Source of the DNA: Bacteroidales bacterium | GTDB taxonomy: Bacteria > Bacteroidota > Bacteroidia > Bacteroidales > WCHB1-69 | Direction: 5' to 3' | Length of the DNA: 22,399 nt | Assembly: GCA_012838875.1 (NCBI GenBank) | Contig: DUOL01000221.1 | Span: forward strand, 1 to 22,399 | In this document: positions 16,168-22,399 of the stretch, piece after piece | Layout of the letters: every line of letters starts with the position of its first letter | Position numbering within the stretch: the first letter of the stretch is position 1 | The notes under the pieces: model-generated | The model's database searches: none | Told to the model about the DNA's origin: nothing | The model's input: the letters and a program-made list of their open reading frames with translations, nothing else | Program-made: the position numbers and the translations under genes

Positions 16168-17172
16168 TTATTGATTTCTTCTAATTTTCTCTTTTCCTAT
16201 AACTCTTTTTATTTTTGAGTAAAGGTACTCTTGCTTTAAAATCTGTTCGGCACTTCTATTTTTCTTCTCCATTGAAATTCGTTGGAAATTTGTTGTAATT
16301 ACATCTTTTTTCAGTCCTGCCGTGCCAAATGTTAGGTCTACAAAAGGTTCAATTTTTTTGAAAAAGGAGAGCGGCAGGTAAGCGTCCGTGAATGGGAAAG
16401 CAAAAATTCGGTAAGGAAGTCGGAACTGTTCTACGGTTTGTTGTACGCTTTCTGTTGTCTGTCTCACCTGCTCGTTTTCCGATATGGTATAAAAAAGAGG
16501 GTGGTCAATAGAGTGAGCGCCGACATAAAAACCTTGTTTAATTAAATGTTCTACCTGTGTTGTCGTTAAGTAAGGTTTGTTTGTTTCAAGGAAGTTCCCG
16601 AAATCAACAGATAGAATAGGAGCTAAATTATCTAAAAATGTAAAGTTATTAAATTGAAAATCAAGTAAATCAAAAGGCGTTTTGTAATTTTCATTCTCTT
16701 TGGTAAGGAGTTCTCTAACTTTATTTACCATGCTTTTATTTGTTCTATTTTCGATATATTTATTGAGCAATAGATTGATTTTATAGCGATAGAAAATATC
16801 ACGGTTGTCCAAAAAAGCGGTGTTAATAAAAAAGGCGGCAGGTACTCCTTTGCGAAGTAAAATGGGAGCAATAATATCATAGCACTCTCTCAATCCGTCA
16901 TCAAAACTAAGGAAAAAGGAAGGGGCTTTAAGTTCATTTTCTCCTTGAGCAATTTTTAATAGTGAAGATAGCTCTGTAGGTTTATAATGTTTTAGCAGAA
17001 AATCTATATCCTCTTCAAACTCCTTTACGTTTTTTGTATAAATTAAGTGGTTGGAGTAGAGCAATTTTTCATTTGAAACGGCGTGATAAAACGGGCAAAT
17101 AAGATTATTTTGAAAATTATAAAATAGAGCTTTAAACGGTATAAAATTAGCGAGTGAATTTAAAAATCTCAT
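16168..17172 (-). CDS. Polysaccharide deacetylase (NodB-homology domain) family protein
   Basis: This protein belongs to carbohydrate esterase family 4, metal-dependent enzymes that remove acetyl groups from N-acetylated glycans such as peptidoglycan or surface polysaccharide. The 334-residue protein has SFDDG at 89-93 (Asp91-Asp92, base and metal ligand) and the metal-binding HSIDHP at 220-225 (His220, His224). These are separated by an insertion of about 100 residues that is helical and Lys/Asn-rich. A PFTDAY segment follows at about 260. There is no clear signal peptide, so it may be cytosolic and act on a lipid-linked or glycolipid precursor. It sits between the ribosomal block terminator and pssA. 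I see no strong promoter box upstream. Confidence 0.87.
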   Translation of the reverse strand: MRFLNSLANFIPFKALFYNFQNNLICPFYHAVSNEKLLYSNHLIYTKNVKEFEEDIDFLLKHYKPTELSSLLKIAQGENELKAPSFFLSFDDGLRECYDIIAPILLRKGVPAAFFINTAFLDNRDIFYRYKINLLLNKYIENRTNKSMVNKVRELLTKENENYKTPFDLLDFQFNNFTFLDNLAPILSVDFGNFLETNKPYLTTTQVEHLIKQGFYVGAHSIDHPLFYTISENEQVRQTTESVQQTVEQFRLPYRIFAFPFTDAYLPLSFFKKIEPFVDLTFGTAGLKKDVITTNFQRISMEKKNRSAEQILKQEYLYSKIKRVIGKEKIRRNQ

Positions 17173-17242
17173 GGGTGATATTTCTATATTTTTGTTTAGA
17201 GTTTTAAAAATGTAAAAATAGGATATTTTTTTATTCGAGGAG

Positions 17243-17284
17243 GGAAATTAAAACCCCTATTATTTTTTTCAAAACAATAGGGGG
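17243..17284 (-). terminator. Rho-independent terminator after rpsS
   Basis: On the minus strand, 17284 to 17276 (CCCCCTATT) pairs with 17261 to 17254 (AATAGGGG) across a 14-base A/T loop, followed by ttttaattt. It begins about 30 bases after the rpsS stop and has no T-run in the plus direction, so it serves the ribosomal block. Confidence 0.85.
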
Positions 17285-17313
17285 TAATTATATTAAAATA
17301 AGAAAAAGGAGTT

Positions 17314-17592
17314 TTATTTTTTTCCTTTATCTTTTTGTCCGGCGTGTCCACGGAATATTCGTGTAGGTGCAAATTCTCCTAATCTATGTCCTACCATATT
17401 TTCAGTAATATAGACGGGAACAAATTTATTTCCATTATGCACGGCGATGGTTAATCCCACGAAGTCCGGAGAAATCATAGAAGCTCGTGACCAAGTTTTA
17501 ATAGTTGTTTTTTTCCCTGATTCTTGGGCTTCTTGGGCTCTTTTTTCTAATTTATAATAAATATATGGACCTTTTTTTAATGAACGACTCAT
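17314..17592 (-). CDS. rpsS: 30S ribosomal protein S19
   Basis: S19 is a head protein of the small subunit that binds 16S rRNA with S13. The 92-residue length is normal, and the whole chain matches the family: MSRSLKKGPY at the start, KTWSRAS near 33-39, and the VYITENMVGHRLGEFAPTR stretch in the second half. It starts 17 bases after rplB. It is the last gene of this block. In most bacteria rplV follows directly, but here a terminator and a deacetylase gene do. Confidence 0.98.
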   Translation of the reverse strand: MSRSLKKGPYIYYKLEKRAQEAQESGKKTTIKTWSRASMISPDFVGLTIAVHNGNKFVPVYITENMVGHRLGEFAPTRIFRGHAGQKDKGKK

Positions 17593-17609
17593 ATTACTTC
17601 AACTTTAAA

Positions 17610-18434
17610 TTATTTTTTTCTTCTTTCGATAATGTATTGATTAGAACTTTTCTTAGGTGTTCTAGTTCTATAACCTTTAGCGGGGATACCTTTTCTTGAG
17701 CGTGGTTGTCCTCCGGATGCACGTCCTTCACCGCCGCCCATTGGGTGGTCAACGGGGTTCATAACAACACCTCTAACGCGTGGTCGTCTTCCTAACCAGC
17801 GAGTTCTCCCGGCTTTTCCTGAAACTTCAAGGCTATGGTCAATATTAGAAACCATTCCGATAGTGGCGCGGCAGTCGCAAAGTATCATTCGGGTTTCACC
17901 GGATGGCATTTTAATATTTGCATATTTCCCTTCTCTTGACATAAGTTGTGCGTAAGAGCCGGCACTACGAACCATTTTTGCACCTTGTCCCGGACGTAAT
18001 TCTATATTATGGATGATAGAACCGAAAGGAATTTCAGACAATGGGAGGCAGTTCCCAACATCAGGAGAAACGCCGTTACCGGATAATATCTGCTGACCGA
18101 CTTTTAAGCCATGAGGAGCGACAATATAGCGTTTTTCCCCGTCTGCGTATGCTACTAAAGCGATACGTGCAGAACGATTAGGGTCGTACTCTATGGTTTT
18201 CACGGTAGCCGGAATACCATCTTTGTCTCTTTTAAAATCAATAAAACGATACATCTTCTTATGACCGCCTCCGCGATACCGTATCGTCATCTTACCACGA
18301 TTATTTCTTCCGCCAGTCCTTGGTTTAGGACACAATAAACTTTTTTCAGGTTTATTGGTGGTAATGTCGTCAAACGCACTAATAACTTTAAAGCGCTGTC
18401 CGGGCGTTACTGGTTTATACTTTTTTAATGCCAT
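17610..18434 (-). CDS. rplB: 50S ribosomal protein L2
   Basis: L2 is one of the largest and most conserved large-subunit proteins, needed for subunit association and peptidyl transfer. The 274-residue length is standard. The C-terminal NPVDHPMGGGEGRASGG segment carries the conserved His near the peptidyl-transferase centre, and the N-terminal half has the RNA-binding OB fold with NNRGKMTIRYRGGGHK. It starts 2 bases after the rplW stop, which suggests translational coupling. Confidence 0.98.
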   Translation of the reverse strand: MALKKYKPVTPGQRFKVISAFDDITTNKPEKSLLCPKPRTGGRNNRGKMTIRYRGGGHKKMYRFIDFKRDKDGIPATVKTIEYDPNRSARIALVAYADGEKRYIVAPHGLKVGQQILSGNGVSPDVGNCLPLSEIPFGSIIHNIELRPGQGAKMVRSAGSYAQLMSREGKYANIKMPSGETRMILCDCRATIGMVSNIDHSLEVSGKAGRTRWLGRRPRVRGVVMNPVDHPMGGGEGRASGGQPRSRKGIPAKGYRTRTPKKSSNQYIIERRKK

Positions 18435-18436
18435 CT

Positions 18437-18727
18437 TTAAATATTGCTAAAAAAATCAATTTTTTCTTCTTTACTAATTTCTACGATTGCCTTTTTTACC
18501 GTATTTTTCTTTCCGGTAATTACACCTGTTTTAGTGTAGCGAGAAGAGGCTTTACCTCGTTGGATTAATGTGTTAACCCTACGAACTTTTACTCCGTAAA
18601 TATCTTCTACTTCTGCTTTTATTTGGCTTTTAGTAGCTTTTCTATCAACAATAAAACCATAGCGGTTAAACTCGTCCGCTACCTTTGTCATCTTTTCGCT
18701 GATAATGGGTTTTATTAATACATTCAT
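18437..18727 (-). CDS. rplW: 50S ribosomal protein L23
   Basis: L23 lies at the polypeptide exit tunnel and docks trigger factor and the signal recognition particle. The 96-residue protein shows the family's IKPIISEKMT opening, the KATKSQIKAEVEDIYGVKV helix-strand unit and the basic loop RGKASSRYTKTG. The C-terminal tail DFFSNI looks variable. It is 69 bases after rplD, the widest gap inside the block, and I see no promoter box there. Confidence 0.96.
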   Translation of the reverse strand: MNVLIKPIISEKMTKVADEFNRYGFIVDRKATKSQIKAEVEDIYGVKVRRVNTLIQRGKASSRYTKTGVITGKKNTVKKAIVEISKEEKIDFFSNI

Positions 18728-18796
18728 TACTATACTATTTTATAAATTTCTTTGTTAATCTCTTATTACTTAATGATTTATGTGAATAATAAAGGG

Positions 18797-19423
18797 TTAA
18801 ATCAACATTTTTTCTAATTCACTAAAACTATTTTCACAAATAATAAGATGTGAAGCATTGAGTACATCGTAAGTGTTAACATCTTGTGCTCTAACAACTT
18901 TCGACCGTTTTAAATTACGCGAAGAGATGTAAACGTTACGATTACTTTCGTTAGTTAAAAGTAATGTTTTAGGAGCAACAAGGTCAAAGTTTTTGAGTAT
19001 TTCGAGATATGCTTTTGTTTTTGGTGCATCAAAAGCGAAGTCTTCAATAACTGTAATTTGTCCTGCTTTAGCTTTATAAGTGAGAGCAGAAAAACGAGCA
19101 AGTTTTTTGATTTTCTTGTTTAATTTGAAGCTATAATCTCTTGGGTGCGGTCCAAAAATAGTAGCTCCTCCTCTAAAGAGAGGGGATTTAATACTTCCGG
19201 CACGTGCACCGCCTGTACCTTTTTGTCTCTTAAGTTTACGAGTACTACCTGACATGGTAGATTTCTCCAATGTGTCGTGTGTTCCTTGTCTTTGATTAGC
19301 TAAGTAATGTTTAACATCTAACCAAATAGCGTGATCATTAGGCTCTACATTGAAAATCTTATCATTCAACGTTACCTTTTTTGTTGATTCGCTTCCGTCT
19401 ATTTTAAATACTGTTAACTCCAT
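18797..19423 (-). CDS. rplD: 50S ribosomal protein L4
   Basis: L4 lines the exit tunnel. In Escherichia coli it also represses the S10 operon through its leader RNA. The 208-residue protein has the extended RNA-binding loop STRKLKRQKGTGGARAGS (about 60-77) followed by the conserved GGATIFGPHPRDYS. Its ATG lies inside the end of rplC, a 10-base overlap, so its translation is probably coupled to L3. Autogenous control of this block by L4 is possible but not shown by the sequence. Confidence 0.97.
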   Translation of the reverse strand: MELTVFKIDGSESTKKVTLNDKIFNVEPNDHAIWLDVKHYLANQRQGTHDTLEKSTMSGSTRKLKRQKGTGGARAGSIKSPLFRGGATIFGPHPRDYSFKLNKKIKKLARFSALTYKAKAGQITVIEDFAFDAPKTKAYLEILKNFDLVAPKTLLLTNESNRNVYISSRNLKRSKVVRAQDVNTYDVLNASHLIICENSFSELEKMLI

Positions 19424-20043
19424 CTTTCTATAATTACATATGATCCATTGGCTCCAGGAACAGAACCTTTAACTACTACCAAGTTTTTTTCTTTAACAAT
19501 CTTCATAATTTGAAGATTTATCATTTTAACTTTATTTCCCCCCGTTCGACCTGCCATTTTCATTCCTTTAAAAACTCTTGAAGGCCATGAAGATGAACCT
19601 ATAGAGCCGGGAGCTCTTAAACGATTGTGCTGTCCGTGCGTACTATCACCAACGCCACCAAAATTATGCCGTTTTAAAACACCTTGAAACCCTTTTCCCT
19701 TTGATATTCCGCTTACGTCTACATATTCTCCTTCAACAAATACGGAAACATCAATAATTTCTCCGTGTTTTTTACGTGAACCCTCTTCAAAACGAGTAAA
19801 TTCGCGTAAAACCTTTTTAGGCGAAGTGCCTGCTTTTGCGAAGTGCCCCTTTAGTGGCTTAGATGTCCTTTTCTCTTTTTTCTCATCGTACGCCAATTGG
19901 ATAGCTTCGTAACCATCTTTTTCAATGGTTTTAACTTGCGTAACTACGCAAGGACCAGCCTCTAATACTGTGCATGGTACTACTTTACCAGAGGCATCAT
20001 AAATGCTAGTCATCCCAATTTTTTTTCCGATTAATCCTGACAT
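19414..20043 (-). CDS. rplC: 50S ribosomal protein L3
   Basis: L3 is an early assembly protein of the large subunit whose loop reaches the peptidyl-transferase centre. The 209-residue protein has the GLIGKKIGMTSI opening and the loop segment GVGDSTHGQHNRLRAPGSIG, with the Gln that is methylated in other bacteria, then the conserved VFKGMKMAGRTGG. It is the first gene of the block. In most bacteria rpsJ (S10) lies directly upstream, but here there is a 229-base intergenic region with a promoter, a leader palindrome and the terminator of the preceding gene. Confidence 0.98.
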   Translation of the reverse strand: MSGLIGKKIGMTSIYDASGKVVPCTVLEAGPCVVTQVKTIEKDGYEAIQLAYDEKKEKRTSKPLKGHFAKAGTSPKKVLREFTRFEEGSRKKHGEIIDVSVFVEGEYVDVSGISKGKGFQGVLKRHNFGGVGDSTHGQHNRLRAPGSIGSSSWPSRVFKGMKMAGRTGGNKVKMINLQIMKIVKEKNLVVVKGSVPGANGSYVIIERWS

Positions 20044-20071
20044 TTTTTAAATATTTAATTGTTTTTATTCC

Positions 20072-20086
20072 TTCATACTGTATGAA
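20072..20086. promoter_or_regulatory. Palindrome in the rplC leader
   Basis: TTCATAC and GTATGAA form a perfect 7+7 palindrome around one base, 28 bases upstream of the rplC ATG and about 80 bases downstream of the predicted transcription start. It could be a leader hairpin or a protein-binding site in DNA. No T-run follows on the minus strand, so it is not a terminator. Confidence 0.5.
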
Positions 20087-20173
20087 ATAAAATAGCTAAT
20101 TATTTTTAAATAACTGATTTATAGCAACTTAACTTAAAATAATTCTCAATTTTATTTTATAGTAAAAAGTTTG

Positions 20174-20203
20174 CAAATATACATTTTTTTTCAATAAAAA
20201 CAA
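20174..20203 (-). promoter_or_regulatory. Promoter of the rplC-rpsS block
   Basis: On the minus strand TTG (20203-20201), a 19-base spacer and TATATTTG (20181-20174) give the Bacteroidota -33/-7 pair at the preferred spacing. The expected start near 20167 leaves a leader of about 120 bases before rplC. This is one of the best promoter matches in the window. Confidence 0.75.
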
Positions 20204-20215
20204 TCTTTGTCTTAA

Positions 20216-20253
20216 ATAATAAAAAAAGGGCATCTTTTTCAAGACGCCCTTTT
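20216..20253 (-). terminator. Rho-independent terminator of the cDPG synthetase-like gene
   Basis: On the minus strand AAAAGGGC (20253-20246) pairs with GCCCTTTT (20231-20224). An inner TCTT/AAGA stem and a GAAA tetraloop lie between, and a T-run follows. It lies 20 bases after the stop of the 448-residue gene. A-rich sequence on the other side means it could also act weakly on plus-strand transcripts. Confidence 0.88.
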
Positions 20254-20272
20254 AAGATTAAGCATTAATCTA

Positions 20273-21619
20273 TTATTTCAGATTATGTTTTTTTACAAAC
20301 TCATCAAGGATAACTTTCAAATCAGGTTGTCCGATTTCTTGGAGTTCGTAGCCGATTTTCACCACGGGTTGTTTAATTTTAATGAAACGTGGCAAATCAA
20401 TAGGAGTACCAACTACAACCACATCGCAAGGAGTATTTGCAATGGTTTGTTCGAGGTCTCTCATCTGTTTTTCGCCGTATCCCATAGCTGGTAGTAAAGC
20501 ACCAATATGAGGATAGGTTTCGAAAGTTTCCTTTAAGCTGCCAACGATATAGGGTTTTGGGTCAACGAACTCGGCTGCTCCGTATTTCATTGCTGCTACG
20601 GTACCGGCTCCGAGGTCCATTTCTCCATGTGTTAATGTCGGACCGTCTTCAACAACTAAAACGCGTTTTCCTTTAATAAGTTCCGGTTTATCAATTGTAA
20701 GAACTGACGCTGCATCAACGATTTTCACATCAGGATTAATAGCTATAAGATTTTTTCTAACGGTGTTAATATCAGCCAAAGAGGCAGAGTCAATTTTATT
20801 AATTACCATTACGTCAGCCATTCTTGCAACCACCTCTCCCGGGTAGTAGCTAATTTCTGCACCGGGGCGTAACGGGTCAGCAACGCCGATAAATAAATCG
20901 GATTCAAAGAAGGGGAAGTCATTATTTCCACCGTCCCATATAATCACGTCACAACCGTCCGGGTCTTTTTCAGCTGCACGAAGAATCTCCTCATAGTCAA
21001 CTCCTGCATAAATCACATTACGTTTTGTAACAACGTGTGGTTCATACTCTTCCATCTCTTCAATCGTACAGTTGTGTTTTTTTAAATCTTCAACGGTGGC
21101 AAAACGCTGTACTCTTTGTTTGTTTAAGTCCGGGTCATAAGGCATGGGGTGACGAACAGCAACTACTTTTAATCCCATTCCGGTAAGAATTTCAATAACT
21201 CTTCTGGATGTTTGAGATTTTCCGCAACCCGTTCTGGTAGAACCAACAGCAATAACCGGTTTGGTAGATTTTAACATGGTGTCTTTAGGTCCCATTAAAA
21301 CGAAATTTGCTCCCGCAGCATTAACGATAGCACTTACTTGCATTACGTAAGGATATGGTCTATCGCTATAAGCAAATACACATTCATCAACGTTGTATTT
21401 TTTAATCAATTCAGGAAGTTGTGATTCGGGATAAATTGGAATTCCGTTGGGATACAAATCTTCTCCTGCTAACTCTTTCGGATAAGGTCTGCCGTCAATT
21501 CCCGGAATCTGTTCTGCTGTAAAAGCGACGACATTGTAATTTTTGTTTCCTCTAAAATAGGTATTGAAGTTGTGGAAATCTCTTCCGGCTGCTCCAATAA
21601 TAATAACGTTTCGTTTCAT
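20273..21619 (-). CDS. Cyclic 2,3-diphosphoglycerate synthetase-like P-loop NTPase
   Basis: The 448-residue cytosolic protein resembles archaeal cyclic 2,3-diphosphoglycerate synthetase, which makes a thermoprotectant in some methanogens. Bacterial members are often just labelled GTPase. An N-terminal Rossmann-like part (about 1-115) opens with RNVIIIGAAGRDFHNF. The P-loop GSTRTGCGKS is at 126-135, an IIWDGGNNDFPF acidic segment follows near 225, and NKID at 274-277 is a G4-like base-recognition motif. The length fits the archaeal family. It has its own promoter and terminator, so it is transcribed alone. The bacterial substrate is unknown. An organic-phosphate or nucleotide-ligase role is possible, and I do not assert cDPG production. 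Confidence 0.8.
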   Translation of the reverse strand: MKRNVIIIGAAGRDFHNFNTYFRGNKNYNVVAFTAEQIPGIDGRPYPKELAGEDLYPNGIPIYPESQLPELIKKYNVDECVFAYSDRPYPYVMQVSAIVNAAGANFVLMGPKDTMLKSTKPVIAVGSTRTGCGKSQTSRRVIEILTGMGLKVVAVRHPMPYDPDLNKQRVQRFATVEDLKKHNCTIEEMEEYEPHVVTKRNVIYAGVDYEEILRAAEKDPDGCDVIIWDGGNNDFPFFESDLFIGVADPLRPGAEISYYPGEVVARMADVMVINKIDSASLADINTVRKNLIAINPDVKIVDAASVLTIDKPELIKGKRVLVVEDGPTLTHGEMDLGAGTVAAMKYGAAEFVDPKPYIVGSLKETFETYPHIGALLPAMGYGEKQMRDLEQTIANTPCDVVVVGTPIDLPRFIKIKQPVVKIGYELQEIGQPDLKVILDEFVKKHNLK

Positions 21620-21696
21620 AAAAATTTGATTTTAAGTGTTATATAATATTGATTTTAAGTATTTTATAATGTTAACTCTTTTTTTTATTAGGCATG

Positions 21697-21727
21697 CAAA
21701 GTTAAGTTTTTTTTTCTAAATAAACAA
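21697..21727 (-). promoter_or_regulatory. Promoter of the cDPG synthetase-like gene
   Basis: On the minus strand TTG (21727-21725, within TTTG), a 20-base spacer and TAACTTTG (21704-21697) match the Bacteroidota consensus well. The gene starts 77 bases after the -7 box. The leader is A/T-rich and contains two similar stretches, acttaaaatcaa and cacttaaaatcaa. Confidence 0.7.
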
Positions 21728-21773
21728 ATATTTCCGATATTCAACATAAAACTTAATTGTAACTATTTGAAAA

Positions 21774-22399
21774 TTAGTGATTTATAATGATAGAATGAGA
21801 GGTTGTTTCATTGTTTTTTCTAATCATCATAAAGTATAATCCGTTACTCCATAAAGTAGTATTAATTATCGTTTCTTCTTCTTTAATATTTGCTATACTG
21901 TAAATCAATTTTCCTTGACTATCCACAATTTTTATCGAAAGTTGACTTTCTTCATTTAAGACTTTAAGAACCACATAATTATTAGCAGGATTTGGATAAA
22001 TTTGATAACTATTTTGACTGTTTTCACTGATTTTTGTAATAGTTTCTGTAGTAAAAGACCAAGTATCCGACCACGGGGAAATGTCCGTACTATTCAACGC
22101 CCGCACTTTCCAGTAGTAGGTGCTGTTTTGTTGCAATGTGTCGGTAAAATAGGTCAAAATTGCTGTTTGTCCCGTTGTGGCATTTAGAAAGTTCTGGTTG
22201 TCTGCAAGTTGATATTCGTATTGAGTGGCAAATTGTACGAAATTCCATGTAAGTGTTGTTCCTGTCCATGAAATATTGACGGATTGGTTGGCGGGTGCGA
22301 TGAGCGTGGGAGCCGCTAACGGATTGATAGTTGCGAGGGAATCCGTAGTAAACGACCAGATGTCCGACCACGGGGAAATGTCCGTACTATTCAACGCCC
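21774..22399 (-). CDS. Fibronectin type III repeat protein with T9SS sorting domain, 5' end outside window
   Basis: This is the C-terminal end of a larger secreted or surface protein whose reading frame continues through position 22399. The visible part has the end of one repeat (SPWSDIWSFTT), a full fibronectin III-like repeat (APANQSVNISW to SDTWSFTT, about 99 residues) and a T9SS type A tail with YPNPANNYVVLKV and a closing strand (about 75 residues). The TTG at 22394 is not a start, because the coding similarity between repeats runs past it to the edge. Function cannot be judged without the N-terminal part. Binding or adhesive roles are common for such repeats. Confidence 0.85.
   Translation of the reverse strand, partial: ALNSTDISPWSDIWSFTTDSLATINPLAAPTLIAPANQSVNISWTGTTLTWNFVQFATQYEYQLADNQNFLNATTGQTAILTYFTDTLQQNSTYYWKVRALNSTDISPWSDTWSFTTETITKISENSQNSYQIYPNPANNYVVLKVLNEESQLSIKIVDSQGKLIYSIANIKEEETIINTTLWSNGLYFMMIRKNNETTSHSIIINH
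22044..22399. repeat. Tandem 297-base coding repeat (fibronectin III units)
   Basis: Positions 22044-22102 recur almost exactly at 22341-22399, a period of 297 bases or 99 codons. From 22071 on, the match is essentially perfect. The second unit is cut by the window end, so the copy number is unknown. Confidence 0.85.

Noticed and set aside
22392..22394. TTG as the start of the fibronectin repeat protein
   Set aside because: It falls inside a repeat unit whose other copy is read straight through at this point, so the gene continues beyond the window.
22044..22399. CRISPR or phage-type repeat
   Set aside because: The repeat is in frame, codes for a fibronectin-like domain and has a 297-base period, with no spacer pattern.

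Overview
The window looks like chromosome from an AT-rich member of the Bacteroidota, most likely class Bacteroidia. Four things point there. Secreted proteins carry type IX secretion (T9SS) C-terminal sorting domains with a YPNP motif. Candidate promoters match the Bacteroidota -7 box TAnnTTTG instead of a sigma70 box. Shine-Dalgarno sequences are mostly absent. Several genes (tandem-DUF1599, a DoxX/MauE protein with a thioredoxin-like tail, DUF5063) belong to families I know mainly from Bacteroidales. The species cannot be named from the sequence alone.

Layout. Positions 1-133 hold one arm of a GC-rich palindromic repeat, cut by the window edge. ftsK (277-2814, +) follows and runs tail to tail into a four-gene minus-strand unit (11052 to 2811): two tandem gingipain-type C25 cysteine peptidases with T9SS tails, a tandem DUF1599 protein, and a DoxX/MauE membrane protein with a periplasmic thioredoxin-like domain. 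mnmE (11189-12571, +) diverges from that unit. Next is an intact copy of the palindromic element (about 12640-13055), in inverted orientation to the copy at the window start, and then a diacylglycerol/undecaprenol kinase gene (+).

The rest is minus strand. A tight four-gene unit holds pssA, a LOG-family gene, a DUF5063 gene and a SpoU-type methyltransferase gene. A polysaccharide deacetylase gene lies upstream of pssA. Then comes a five-gene ribosomal block (rplC-rplD-rplW-rplB-rpsS) with its own promoter and terminator. It lacks rpsJ on one side and rplV on the other, so the S10 operon is split here. Last are a homologue of cyclic 2,3-diphosphoglycerate synthetase with its own promoter and terminator, and the 3' end of a fibronectin-III repeat protein with a T9SS tail that runs off the window.

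How the parts fit. The two peptidases would be exported by Sec, moved across the outer membrane by T9SS, and held at the surface or released. Their key residues match gingipain K closely, which suggests lysine-type specificity. The other genes are mostly housekeeping: chromosome segregation, tRNA modification, ribosome, phospholipid and lipid-carrier metabolism. The items most worth a second look are the nested palindromic element with covarying stems, the free-standing L3-S19 operon with a palindrome in its leader, and the twin Kgp-like peptidases.
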